DNA of 64,000 bases from Flavobacteriaceae bacterium MAR_2010_188 (GTDB taxonomy: Bacteria > Bacteroidota > Bacteroidia > Flavobacteriales > Flavobacteriaceae). Shown here piece by piece: positions 25,901-32,617 of this stretch (position 1 is the first letter of the stretch; each line of letters opens with the position of its first letter). The stretch spans positions 558,001 to 622,000 of the forward strand of contig LT629302.1 of NCBI GenBank assembly GCA_900104375.1, read 5' to 3'. The notes under the pieces are model-generated. The model searched no databases and had not been told where the DNA came from. It saw nothing but the letters and a program-made list of their open reading frames with translations. Made by a program: the position numbers and the translations under genes.

Positions 25901-26190
25901 ACCCAAAGGAGACCTGGGCACTGATTAGTATCATGATTTATGCATTTGTAATACATATGAGATTAGTACCTGGTCTACGTAGCCGTTTTGGGTTTAATCT
26001 TGCTTCAATATTAGCTTTTGGAAGTATTATGATGACCTATTTTGGGGTTAATTTTTATCTTTCTGGTCTGCATTCTTACGCGAGCGGTGATCAGATAGTA
26101 AGTTTTAAATTTATGGCGATCACTTTAGCGATTATAACTGTTTTGGGTATACTTGCCTATCGAAAGTATAGTCTTCATTTTAAAAAGTGA
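22987..26190 (+). CDS. ccsBA: cytochrome c biogenesis protein CcsBA (ResB-ResC fusion)
   Basis: This single 1067-residue protein carries both system II heme-lyase subunits. The ResB/CcsB-like part (1-460) has N-terminal helices and a long periplasmic beta domain. Near residue 480 a signal-like stretch (MLTALLLFLSLASFSQ) precedes a second periplasmic region of about 270 residues. The C-terminal CcsA part has about eight helices with the tryptophan-rich WWD heme motif (WANESWGRYWGWDPKETW, about 957-974) and conserved His residues. It exports heme and attaches it to apocytochrome CXXCH sites in the periplasm. Confidence 0.93.
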   Translation: MTFQKKVSNILFSTRLTATLFIVFAVSMAVGTLLDRNMDTSPTPYTRTIIYNAWWFEAIMAFFVINFAGNIYRYQLYKKKMWATLILHLSFVFILLGAFVTRYFGFEGLLLVREGATENMMLSRENFVTAYIDGDYMVNGEMQRRVVQEKVDFSDRLDNDFKITTEYDNKPVTIELQKFMAGAEEDIVPDDNGESYLKIVEASEGRSHNHYLKDGEVESIHNILISLNKEVEGAINISETPEGLMINSPYEGDYMTMATMAEGKLVKDSLQPLRLRSRYVIGNMQMVFPKPVVKGNFDIVKKAQILTGDEEGLVFKVDANGDSKMVNILGGQYISNPMKSVEVGGLTVSLGYGTKGVELPFSIKLNDFIAERYPGTENGYSSYESKVTVIDPEEGDFDYRIYMNNILDHRGYRFFQSSFDPDELGTRLSVNHDALGSWITYSGYFMLYFGLLAILFDKNTRFADLKRRLIKIKKNKSKMLTALLLFLSLASFSQNGQVGVEEEHSPVERPSKEQLDSIIAENITPTEHADQFGELVIQDLSGRMMPMNTYSSEVLRKLSKQDHYEDFDANQVMLSMQESPLFWYNIPLIYLSPKKADSIRAMIGIGKDQKYAALTDFLRVDGTYKLGPYLDEAYKAQVPNGFQKEFMEADQRVNLLYNTLGGRTMKIFPVIGDENNKWISPIEFEEGASEKIDDSLYGKFIQNSFKYYLSELYKAKQTGDYTTAQSLLEGFKRNQQKNGAEIMLSEEKIKMEILYNKYDIFKKLFSWYLYAGVLLFIVLIVQIFKERSKGINIAITTFKVAILLLFILHTTGLIIRWYISGHAPWSDAYESMIYVAWATMFFGLAFGRRSDLTIAATAFVTAMILMVAHWNWMDPAIANLQPVLDSYWLMIHVAVIVASYGPFTLGMILGLTALLLMIFTTKNNKSKMDLNIKELTVINEMSLTVGLVMLTIGNFLGGMWANESWGRYWGWDPKETWALISIMIYAFVIHMRLVPGLRSRFGFNLASILAFGSIMMTYFGVNFYLSGLHSYASGDQIVSFKFMAITLAIITVLGILAYRKYSLHFKK

Positions 26191-26290
26191 TTATAAATTC
26201 TAAAGTTTTCACCTAATATAATTACAGGATTAGTTGTACGATAATTGTTGTTAATCTTTAAATTTATAAAAAATTTTTAAAACCTTTAAT

Positions 26291-26752
26291 ATGAATAGAT
26301 TTTTGAAGATTACATCCCTTTTGTTATGCTTTATGGTGGTTCTCACCTCATGTAACAAGGATGACGACAACAACGCACGACCTACTAATGACGGTAGTTT
26401 GGTCGGAACTTGGGAGTTAAAGGAGAATCGAAACACATCCATTCCCAGAACAGTAGAAGCACCGACCGATGAAGAACCAATCATTATCCGCTTTTTAGGT
26501 GAAGATTTTCAAGGTTCTACGGATATGAATGATTTCTCTGGGTCTTACTACACTGAGTCTACCACTTTAATCATTTCATCATTTGGAAGCTCTTATATTT
26601 CTGACACCGCTTGGGGAAATCAGTTTTTTTTCGCGTTTGAAAGAGCTTATAATGAAAGTGATGAAACCATCCGGTTAGATTATGAGGTATCAGGAGGTAC
26701 GCTTATTCTACAATACGATACAGATTCTTTTCTGTATTTCGAAAAACAATAA
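26291..26752 (+). CDS. lipocalin-like lipoprotein
   Basis: The 153-residue protein has an SPII signal peptide ending in LTSC, with Cys followed by NKDDDNN, typical of Bacteroidota surface-exported lipoproteins. The mature part starts GSLVGTWELKENR, the usual entry to lipocalin-like DUF folds, and ends in beta strands (GTLILQYDTDSFLYFEK). No specific ligand is evident. A terminator follows within 25 nt. Confidence 0.8.
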   Translation: MNRFLKITSLLLCFMVVLTSCNKDDDNNARPTNDGSLVGTWELKENRNTSIPRTVEAPTDEEPIIIRFLGEDFQGSTDMNDFSGSYYTESTTLIISSFGSSYISDTAWGNQFFFAFERAYNESDETIRLDYEVSGGTLILQYDTDSFLYFEKQ

Positions 26753-26774
26753 TATTACAGTTTAACTTGAAGGA

Positions 26775-26807
26775 ATTGGTTCTTCCGCGGTGGAAGACCG
26801 ATTTTTT
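26775..26807 (+). terminator. intrinsic terminator of the lipoprotein gene
   Basis: An 11-bp stem with one bulged T (ATTGGTTCTTCC / GGAAGACCGAT) is followed by TTTTTT. It separates the lipoprotein gene from mscL. Confidence 0.85.
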
Positions 26808-26826
26808 CATTTTTAAAAATTTCTAA

Positions 26827-27273
26827 ATGGGTTTATTTAAAGAGTTTAAGGAGTTTGCCGTAAAGGGCAATATGATGGATATGGCGATTGGTATTATTAT
26901 CGGTGCAGCCTTTAACAAAGTAATCGATGTTTTGGTTAAGCAGGTTCTAATGCCTCCGCTCTCCATGCTTTCTAACGGAATAAATTTTGAAGACAGAAGA
27001 TTTGTCCTTAAAGATTCTGTTCTCGATGGTTCTGGAAATGTAGTTTATGAAGAGGTTGCGATTGGCTATGGTGCTTTGATTGAGGCGACCTTAGATTTTT
27101 TGATTATCGGATTTACGGTTTTTATCGTGGTAAAATTCATGAACCGATTAAAGAATAGAGCCCAAGATACCAAGGACCCAACGGTTAAGACCCCCAAGGA
27201 TATTGAGCTATTATCTCAAATTTCAGAATTGATGGAAGAACAGAACGCGCTCTTAAAAACAAAAAATGTGTAA
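26827..27273 (+). CDS. mscL: large-conductance mechanosensitive channel
   Basis: The 148-residue homopentameric inner-membrane channel releases solutes on hypo-osmotic shock. Family start GLFKEFKEFAVKGNMMDMAIGIIIGAAFNKVIDVLV contains TM1 with its G/A-rich pore. TM2 is LIEATLDFLIIGFTVFIVVKFMNRL, and the cytoplasmic helix bundle follows. A short GNAT gene follows 18 nt later. Confidence 0.95.
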   Translation: MGLFKEFKEFAVKGNMMDMAIGIIIGAAFNKVIDVLVKQVLMPPLSMLSNGINFEDRRFVLKDSVLDGSGNVVYEEVAIGYGALIEATLDFLIIGFTVFIVVKFMNRLKNRAQDTKDPTVKTPKDIELLSQISELMEEQNALLKTKNV

Positions 27274-27291
27274 CCTTGGTTGTTTGATTAT

Positions 27292-27744
27292 ATGGAAGTA
27301 AAGCGTACCTCTAGTACCGACCAAGATTTTATTTCTCTAGTAGCTTTCCTAGACCAAGATTTAGCGGATTATGATGGGGACGAGCATTCATTCTACGACC
27401 AGTACAACAAGATTACAAACATAAAATACGCATTGGTACTTTATAAAGGCGGACATCCAGTCGGCTGTGGTGCTGTCAAGGAATTCGATAGAGATTCAAT
27501 GGAAGTCAAGCGAATGTTTGTGCTGAAGGATTTTCGAGGTAACGGGTATTCATCAATTATTCTATCGGAACTTGAAAAATGGGCAGCTGAATTAGGGTAT
27601 AAACGTACGGTTTTAGAAACTGGAAAGAGACAAATCCCAGCGGTAGAACTTTACAAATCAAAAGGCTATAAACAGATTGAAAATTATGGTCAGTACGCTG
27701 GAGTTGAGAATAGTATTTGCTTCGAGAAGTCTATAATTTCATAA
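27292..27744 (+). CDS. GNAT family N-acetyltransferase
   Basis: From the ATG at 27292 (MEVKRTSS) the protein has 150 residues; a TTG four codons earlier is less likely. The acetyl-CoA signature is VKRMFVLKDFRGNGYSSIILSELEKWA (about 71-97), with the Q/RxxGxG/A loop as RGNGYS. The C-terminal part LETGKRQIPAVELYKSKGYKQIENYG is typical. The substrate is unknown; probably cotranscribed with mscL. Confidence 0.9.
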   Translation: MEVKRTSSTDQDFISLVAFLDQDLADYDGDEHSFYDQYNKITNIKYALVLYKGGHPVGCGAVKEFDRDSMEVKRMFVLKDFRGNGYSSIILSELEKWAAELGYKRTVLETGKRQIPAVELYKSKGYKQIENYGQYAGVENSICFEKSIIS

Positions 27745-27830
27745 TTTTACTACTATTAAATTTAAAGTTGACACTATTCAATTTAACATGCCTTTAAGAA
27801 CATTTAATAATTAACTTTAACCTCAAGAGT

Positions 27831-28028
27831 ATGAATAACAGAAATTTCTTTAAGAATTTAGGAGCTGCAAACGGTTTAATGTTGCTGCTTTGTTTTCTAA
27901 TTATTATTGTTGCTGAGTATCTCTTTTTAACTGGTAATGAGACCCATGCTTTGTTTATTGGTCTATGGGCGCCGACTTTACTGGGAATAATGATTTATAT
28001 CAAATTAGTAAGCAATGGAAGCAAATGA
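27831..28028 (+). CDS. small two-helix membrane protein
   Basis: The 65-residue protein has two hydrophobic helices (GLMLLLCFLIIIVAEYLFL and ALFIGLWAPTLLGIMIYIKLV) with short polar ends. No known family was recognised. It overlaps the start of a second tiny membrane gene by 14 nt, and the pair probably forms one functional unit. Confidence 0.7.
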   Translation: MNNRNFFKNLGAANGLMLLLCFLIIIVAEYLFLTGNETHALFIGLWAPTLLGIMIYIKLVSNGSK

Positions 28029-28122
28029 TATAGTTTTATGGTTTTCGATAGTTGTGGCGATTGCCGTTGCAATTTGGGCCATCTTCGTAATTCGGGCCTA
28101 TGATAGGTCGGATAAATATTAA
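28015..28122 (+). CDS. 35-residue single-pass membrane protein
   Basis: ATG-started frame of 35 codons overlapping the previous gene by 14 nt in another frame. Polar start MEANDIVLW, helix FSIVVAIAVAIWAIFVI, then RAYDRSDKY. Hydrophobicity and the overlap-coupled start support a real gene. The arrangement recalls small accessory subunits of membrane complexes, but no partner is visible. Confidence 0.6.
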   Translation: MEANDIVLWFSIVVAIAVAIWAIFVIRAYDRSDKY

Positions 28123-28134
28123 GTTGAAAAGATT

Positions 28135-28698
28135 CTATAGAAACGACTCTACTTCTTTCACTTTTGCTTGCTCTATTTCCAAATAAATTTCCCCGATTCT
28201 AACCCTTACCAACCTTAATGTGGGAAATCCTACTGCAGCAGTCATCTTTCTTACTTGCCTAAATTTTCCTTCTGTTACCGTAATCGATGCCCAACTTTTT
28301 GGTCCATGTCTTTCGTCTCGTACGTGCCTTTCGGCAATAGGATAGGCTATAGAATCTAACAATCTGGCTTCGCAAGGCTTGGTTGTGTATTTTTCACCTT
28401 TCACCCCAATTTCTACTCCTTCTTTAATTTTTAAAATTGCCTCGGCCGTCATAACGCCATCGACCAATACGAAGTATTCCTTTTCAACTTTAGAACTTCT
28501 AATGTATTCACTCATTTTTCCATCAGTGGTCAATAGCAAGAGTCCTTCAGAATCTTCATCTAAACGACCTATAGCCATGCTGCCTTCTGGAAAATCATGA
28601 AGTTCTCCCAGAAGTTTTTTCTTCGACTTTCGTTTTCCTTCGTAGATAAACTGGCTGAGGAATCCCGGAGGTTTATGGATTATAAAATGTCTATGCAA
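28135..28698 (-). CDS. RsuA/RluE-family pseudouridine synthase
   Basis: The 187-residue enzyme starts at TTG, with an in-frame stop just upstream. The catalytic motif is GRLDEDSEGLLLLT with Asp47, and the FRQVRKM motif lies near the end. It lacks the N-terminal S4 domain, like E. coli RluE, which modifies 23S rRNA U2457. The target here is inferred from size only. Convergent with the small membrane genes. Confidence 0.9.
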   Translation of the reverse strand: MHRHFIIHKPPGFLSQFIYEGKRKSKKKLLGELHDFPEGSMAIGRLDEDSEGLLLLTTDGKMSEYIRSSKVEKEYFVLVDGVMTAEAILKIKEGVEIGVKGEKYTTKPCEARLLDSIAYPIAERHVRDERHGPKSWASITVTEGKFRQVRKMTAAVGFPTLRLVRVRIGEIYLEIEQAKVKEVESFL

Positions 28699-28745
28699 TT
28701 AATCCCATCATTTTAATAGAGAACATAACTTAAGTTTATGAAGTC

Positions 28746-28952
28746 CTAGCAACATTTCATATTGTTTTGGATTGGCGGGCACGGTATGGTCCCAAAAGAA
28801 CAAAATACGCAACAGTCACCTTCTAAAGGTCTGATTATTTTGTGGCAATTGTCACATTCGTAAAAAAATTGGCAGGAGTCCGTTGGCATTTGTTCCTTAG
28901 ATTTTTTACCACAATTAGGACAGCTAACGGTTGATTCTAGTATTGTCTCCAT
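28746..28952 (-). CDS. GDCCVxC-motif Cys-rich protein
   Basis: The 68-residue protein has ten Cys arranged as SCPNCG, ECDNC, GDCCVFCSFG and a C-terminal CC. It is a member of the small GDCCVxC family of unknown function found beside mercury transport and heavy-metal genes. It probably binds metal ions in the cytoplasm. It follows merTP by 3 nt, so the two are cotranscribed. Confidence 0.88.
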   Translation of the reverse strand: METILESTVSCPNCGKKSKEQMPTDSCQFFYECDNCHKIIRPLEGDCCVFCSFGTIPCPPIQNNMKCC

Positions 28953-28955
28953 TTT

Positions 28956-29549
28956 TCAATCTATTACTTTATAACCAGTAGAATTAATGGTTTCTGCAAT
29001 CATTTTCTCATCAGTTTTGCTGTTGTCGAATTTCACAACGGCATTACCTTTTTCGTATGACGCATTTACAGATTTAATTCCAGGCAATTCTTGGATTGCG
29101 TGATATATGTGAACCTCACAACTACTGCAAGTCATTCCGCTAATCTTAACTTCCAAGGTTTTTAAATTTTCTGGATTTATAGCGATGTTTTCAGTTTTTG
29201 ATCCATCATAAAAAATATTTGAGTAAGAAGGAAAGGCGAGCATTAGTCCCGCGAATATGGTAACGATTGTTAGGAAAGTTTTCGATTTTAAAAATGATTT
29301 TTTTTCTTCGTCATCTTCGCATTCACAATCCATTTCTTGCTTGGGCTTTAGCTGTTGGTACCATGCAAACATTAATATAACGATGGTCATCCCTATGATA
29401 TATGGTCGGTACGGCTCTAGCCAACTAAATGATGAAGCAACGCTACCAGCACCTGCAACCAATCCAAGAATTGGAGCAATGCAACAAATTGAAGCCGACA
29501 CCGCAGTCAATAATGCTATGCCACTGTATGAACTATTTTTGCTTTTCAT
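28956..29549 (-). CDS. merTP: MerTP-type mercuric ion transport protein (MerT-MerP fusion)
   Basis: The 197-residue protein has three membrane helices. The MerT part includes the Cys pair SICCIAPILG (C22-C23) and a cytoplasmic Cys pair (C75, C77). The C-terminal MerP-like HMA domain has GMTCSSCEVH (C141-C144). It carries Hg(II) or another soft metal across the inner membrane. No merA, merB or merR lies nearby, so detoxification would depend on other loci, or the true substrate is different. Confidence 0.88.
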   Translation of the reverse strand: MKSKNSSYSGIALLTAVSASICCIAPILGLVAGAGSVASSFSWLEPYRPYIIGMTIVILMFAWYQQLKPKQEMDCECEDDEEKKSFLKSKTFLTIVTIFAGLMLAFPSYSNIFYDGSKTENIAINPENLKTLEVKISGMTCSSCEVHIYHAIQELPGIKSVNASYEKGNAVVKFDNSKTDEKMIAETINSTGYKVID

Positions 29550-29622
29550 TTAACTTCCGAGAATATCTGTTGAGAATTCATTAAATATTAAAACAACTCT
29601 TATTATCCCGACGCAAATTAAG

Positions 29623-29630
29623 CAAACTTA
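29623..29630 (-). promoter_or_regulatory. -7 promoter box of merTP
   Basis: Minus-strand TAAGTTTG matches TAnnTTTG exactly; the predicted start is about 66 nt before the ATG, leaving room for regulation in the leader. The -33 box is weak. Confidence 0.4.
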
Positions 29631-29772
29631 AATTACATTGAATCTAGTAGTTAGTACAATTTTACTAAATGCATACCCAAATGTGCGAATACTATCGTTT
29701 AACTTGACCCTTGGAGAACGGCCAAAGTCTAAACTAATATTTGTAAATTAGATAACTTAAAATTTAAGGTTT

Positions 29773-30951
29773 ATGAGCAAGAAGAAATTAGGTTTAAACA
29801 CAATTTGCACCCATGTTGGGGAAGTGAAGGACGAACAATTTAAAGGTGCAATATCACCGATATATATGTCGACCTCATATGAATTTGATGAGGTTGATGT
29901 TAAGCGATATCCGAGATATTTTAATACCCCAAACCAGGAATATTTGTCCAAAAAAATTGCTGCGCTAGAAAATGGAGAAACAGCGATGATTTTCGGGTCA
30001 GGTATGGCAGCGATAAGCACCATGTTTTTGGCCTTCCTTCAAAAAGGTGACCATATTGTGGTTCAGAATACACTTTATGGAGGTACAAGAAATTTTATAA
30101 AGGAAGAATTTCCGAAATACGGAATCGAATTCACATTTACGGATGGCTACCAAGTTGCTGACTTTAAAAAGGCCATTCAGTTGAACACAAAATTGATTCA
30201 TATTGAAACGCCTTCCAACCCACTTTTAACGATTACCGATATTCGTAAGATTGTGCAATTAGCGAAAGAGCGAGATATCATAACTTCCATAGATAATACT
30301 TTCGCTAGCCCGGTCAATCAAAAGCCACTTGATATGGGAATTGATTTGGTGATGCATTCTGCCACTAAATATCTTGGAGGTCACAGTGATATCTTGGCCG
30401 GAGCCGTTGTAGGAAGTAATGAGCATATGGAAAAAGTTTGGCATGTTGCCAAAAATCTTGGAGGAAGTCTAAGCGACATGATGGTTTGGATGTTAGAAAG
30501 AAGCATTAAGACACTCGGACTTCGGGTTAAAGCACAAAATAAAAATGCGATGAAACTGGCCCGATTTCTATCAGATTTAGATGAAGTAGCCGCAGTGCAC
30601 TATCCTGGTTTAGAAACGCATCCGGAGCATGAAATTGCTGCATCCCAAATGAGTGGTTTTGGGGGAATGATGTCTTTTGAACTTGATGTTAGCTTAGACG
30701 CCATGAAATTTCAAAAATCATTAAAGCTGATTAAGTCTTCAATGAGTTTAGCAGGGGTAGAAAGTACCATGTTATCACCTCATATGACGTCCCATGCACT
30801 TCTTTCACAAGAAGAAAGAGACGAACAGGGCATTAGCAACGGATTAATAAGATTTTCTGTTGGGATAGAATCTGCCAAGGACTTGAAGAATGATATTTTG
30901 CAGGCATTACAATCGGTTAAATCCCATCAAACAAAAGTCCTAGCGAACTAA
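29773..30951 (+). CDS. PLP-dependent trans-sulfuration enzyme (cystathionine gamma-synthase / methionine gamma-lyase family)
   Basis: The 392-residue enzyme has the fold-type I signature with K199 (HSATKYLGGHSD) binding PLP, FGSGMAA (76-82), TLYGGTRNF, ETPSNP and VGIE near the end. Residues for the cystathionine beta/gamma-lyase branch versus synthase cannot be decided by eye. It takes part in Cys/Met interconversion. The bacillithiol gene bshB1 follows after 14 nt, which links Cys supply to thiol production. Confidence 0.9.
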   Translation: MSKKKLGLNTICTHVGEVKDEQFKGAISPIYMSTSYEFDEVDVKRYPRYFNTPNQEYLSKKIAALENGETAMIFGSGMAAISTMFLAFLQKGDHIVVQNTLYGGTRNFIKEEFPKYGIEFTFTDGYQVADFKKAIQLNTKLIHIETPSNPLLTITDIRKIVQLAKERDIITSIDNTFASPVNQKPLDMGIDLVMHSATKYLGGHSDILAGAVVGSNEHMEKVWHVAKNLGGSLSDMMVWMLERSIKTLGLRVKAQNKNAMKLARFLSDLDEVAAVHYPGLETHPEHEIAASQMSGFGGMMSFELDVSLDAMKFQKSLKLIKSSMSLAGVESTMLSPHMTSHALLSQEERDEQGISNGLIRFSVGIESAKDLKNDILQALQSVKSHQTKVLAN

Positions 30952-30965
30952 CTAAATAACTTTTA

Positions 30966-31685
30966 ATGAAATTAGACATATTGGCATTTGGGTCCCATCC
31001 AGACGATGTTGAACTTGGTTGTGGTGGTACTTTGGCAAAAGAAATAAGTAAAGGAAAAAAGGTTGGGATTATCGATTTAACCCGCGGTGAGTTAGGAACT
31101 AGAGGCAATGTCGAAACTAGAAAAAGTGAATCAGAAAAAGCGTCGGCCATTCTTGGTGTAGAATTCAGACATAATTTGGGTTTTTCGGATGGGTTTTTTA
31201 TCAATGATCAAACCCATCAATTAGAGATTATTAAAAAAATTAGAAAATATAAACCCAAACTTGTATTGTGCAATTCTATATATGACAGACACATCGATCA
31301 TGGCAAGGGAAGTGATTTAGTAAGCCATTCTTGCTTCTTAAGCGGATTGGTAAAAATTGAAACTAAGGACGAAGATGGAAAGGTTCAAGATAAGTGGCGA
31401 CCAGAACAAGTTTTTCATTACATACAGTGGTTGGATATTAAACCAGACGTGGTTGTAGATATTAGCGGTTATATAGACATTAAGATGAAAGCGGTTCTCG
31501 CTTATGAAACCCAATTTTATAAAGAAGGAGACACGGATTTAGAAACTCCCATTAGCAGTAAGAACTTTACCGACAGCTTAAATTATAGAGCTCGGGATTT
31601 AGGAAGATTGATAGGGAAGGAGCATGGTGAAGGCTTTACGGTAGAAAGATATGTTGCGGTAGACAGTTTATTCGATTTGGTATAA
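30966..31685 (+). CDS. bshB1: bacillithiol biosynthesis deacetylase BshB1
   Basis: The 239-residue zinc deacetylase has the motif GSHPDDVELGCGGTL (9-23, ligands H11 and D14), TRGELGTRG and DRHIDHG. It removes acetyl from GlcNAc-malate, giving GlcN-malate for bacillithiol. The pattern matches the Bacteroidota BshB1 branch. The gene is cotranscribed with the trans-sulfuration enzyme gene. Confidence 0.93.
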   Translation: MKLDILAFGSHPDDVELGCGGTLAKEISKGKKVGIIDLTRGELGTRGNVETRKSESEKASAILGVEFRHNLGFSDGFFINDQTHQLEIIKKIRKYKPKLVLCNSIYDRHIDHGKGSDLVSHSCFLSGLVKIETKDEDGKVQDKWRPEQVFHYIQWLDIKPDVVVDISGYIDIKMKAVLAYETQFYKEGDTDLETPISSKNFTDSLNYRARDLGRLIGKEHGEGFTVERYVAVDSLFDLV

Positions 31686-31703
31686 TTTTAAATTTGAAAA
31701 TTC

Positions 31704-31734
31704 TTTGAATAAAATCATAAATAAATTACATTTG
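31704..31734 (+). promoter_or_regulatory. consensus promoter of tRNA-His
   Basis: TTTG (31704-31707), exactly 19 nt, then TACATTTG (31727-31734), a full match to TTTG-N19-TAnnTTTG. Predicted start near 31741, about 21 nt before the tRNA. Confidence 0.85.
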
Positions 31735-31761
31735 CACTCGCATTGAAAGATGCGGAAAAAC

Positions 31762-31836
31762 GGTGGTTGTAGCTCAGTTGGTTAGAGCATCGGTTTGTGG
31801 TACCGAGGGTCGCCGGTTCGAGCCCGGTCTTCCACC
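31762..31836 (+). tRNA. tRNA-His (GTG anticodon)
   Basis: All arms fold: D stem GCTC/GAGC, anticodon stem TCGGT/ACCGA with loop TTGTGGT (anticodon GTG), T stem GCCGG/CCGGT around TTCGAGC. The extra G-1 (31762) pairs with C73 (31836), the identity feature of tRNA-His. The acceptor stem has two adjacent U:U mismatches (31767-31768 against 31830-31831). CCA is not encoded (CAA follows). The last 14 nt are the start of the downstream 366-bp repeat. Confidence 0.92.
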
Positions 31837-31843
31837 CAAGAAC

Positions 31844-31877
31844 AAAGCTTCATCAGAAACGATGGAGCTTTTTTTGT
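31844..31877 (+). terminator. intrinsic terminator of tRNA-His, inside repeat unit 1
   Basis: 11-bp stem AAAGCTTCATC / GATGGAGCTTT (one G:T) with loop AGAAAC, then a T-rich run. It lies between the tRNA and the GIY-YIG start, so the nuclease would be expressed only by read-through or its own promoter. Identical hairpins are at 32210 and 32576. Confidence 0.9.
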
Positions 31878-31885
31878 TTTTAAGG

Positions 31886-32131
31886 ATGCACTACGTCTAT
31901 ATATTATTCTCGGAGAAGAAGCAAGGTTATTATATTGGTCAAACCCAAAATCTTAAAGCAAGGTTAGGTCGTCATAATAGCGGCAGCGAAGCATACACCA
32001 AGCCCTATGTTCCTTGGAAAATTGTTTGGCACATCCATAAGGACACACGTTCAGAAGCTTTGATTCTCGAGGCGAAGCTCAAAAATCTTAATCGGGAAAG
32101 ATTGTTGGCATTCATAGAAAAATACAAATAA
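31886..32131 (+). CDS. small GIY-YIG nuclease-domain protein, copy 1
   Basis: 81 residues from an ATG with AAGG just upstream; the longer open frame into the tRNA is not protein. GIY-YIG features: YVYIL (3-7), YYIG (15-18), catalytic-type Arg26 (KARLGRHN) and Glu62 (ILEAKLKNL). It belongs to the stand-alone SLX1/COG2827-like group whose members cut or bind branched DNA; the role of the tiny bacterial versions is unclear. Copy 2 differs by I17V. Confidence 0.85.
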   Translation: MHYVYILFSEKKQGYYIGQTQNLKARLGRHNSGSEAYTKPYVPWKIVWHIHKDTRSEALILEAKLKNLNRERLLAFIEKYK

Positions 32132-32138
32132 TTTCGAG

Positions 32139-32188
32139 TCGAGACGAAACGCATGGCGTTTGTCTCGATGCAGACAGAATCGTCTGCA
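32139..32188. repeat. pair of adjacent stem-loops ending repeat unit 1
   Basis: Hairpin 1 (32139-32168): 13-bp stem with one bulged G and an ATG loop. Hairpin 2 (32169-32188): TGCAGAC / GTCTGCA stem with loop AGAATC. No T-run follows, so neither is a normal terminator. The next unit begins at the following base. Confidence 0.85.
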
Positions 32189-32209
32189 TCCGGTCTTCCA
32201 CCCAAGAAC

Positions 32210-32243
32210 AAAGCTTCATCAGAAACGATGGAGCTTTTTTTGT
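32210..32243 (+). terminator. terminator hairpin, repeat unit 2
   Basis: Identical to the hairpin after tRNA-His (11-bp stem plus T-run), but here without an intact tRNA upstream. Confidence 0.85.
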
Positions 32244-32251
32244 TTTTAAGG

Positions 32252-32497
32252 ATGCACTACGTCTATATATTATTCTCGGAGAAGAAGCAAGGTTATTATG
32301 TTGGTCAAACCCAAAATCTTAAAGCAAGGTTAGGTCGTCATAATAGCGGCAGCGAAGCATACACCAAGCCCTATGTTCCTTGGAAAATTGTTTGGCACAT
32401 CCATAAGGACACACGTTCAGAAGCTTTGATTCTCGAGGCGAAGCTCAAAAATCTTAATCGGGAAAGATTGTTGGCATTCATAGAAAAATACAAATAA
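32252..32497 (+). CDS. small GIY-YIG nuclease-domain protein, copy 2
   Basis: 81 residues, same as copy 1 except Val at position 17 (YYVG). The two DNA copies are otherwise identical through the whole frame, so duplication or gene conversion was recent. Both keep Arg26 and Glu62. Confidence 0.85.
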   Translation: MHYVYILFSEKKQGYYVGQTQNLKARLGRHNSGSEAYTKPYVPWKIVWHIHKDTRSEALILEAKLKNLNRERLLAFIEKYK

Positions 32498-32504
32498 TTT
32501 CGAG

Positions 32505-32554
32505 TCGAGACGAAACGCATGGCGTTTGTCTCGATGCAGACAGAATCGTCTGCA
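32505..32554. repeat. pair of adjacent stem-loops ending repeat unit 2
   Basis: Exact copies of the two hairpins at 32139-32188, 366 nt downstream, again abutting the next unit. Confidence 0.85.
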
Positions 32555-32575
32555 CCCGGTCTTCCACCCAAGAAC

Positions 32576-32609
32576 AAAGCTTCATCAGAAACGATGGAGC
32601 TTTTTTTGT
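32576..32609 (+). terminator. terminator hairpin, repeat unit 3
   Basis: Third identical copy of the post-tRNA terminator, preceding the truncated nuclease copy. Confidence 0.85.
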
Positions 32610-32617
32610 TTTTAAGG

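Noticed and set aside
28746-29549. complete mercury-resistance operon
   Set aside because: Only merTP and the GDCCVxC gene are present; no merA, merB or merR.
31763-31885. N-terminal extension of the first GIY-YIG frame (starting GTG within the tRNA)
   Set aside because: It is the tRNA-His sequence and terminator read as protein. Copies 2 and 3 have different upstream sequence, and the ATG at 31886 with AAGG before it is shared by all.
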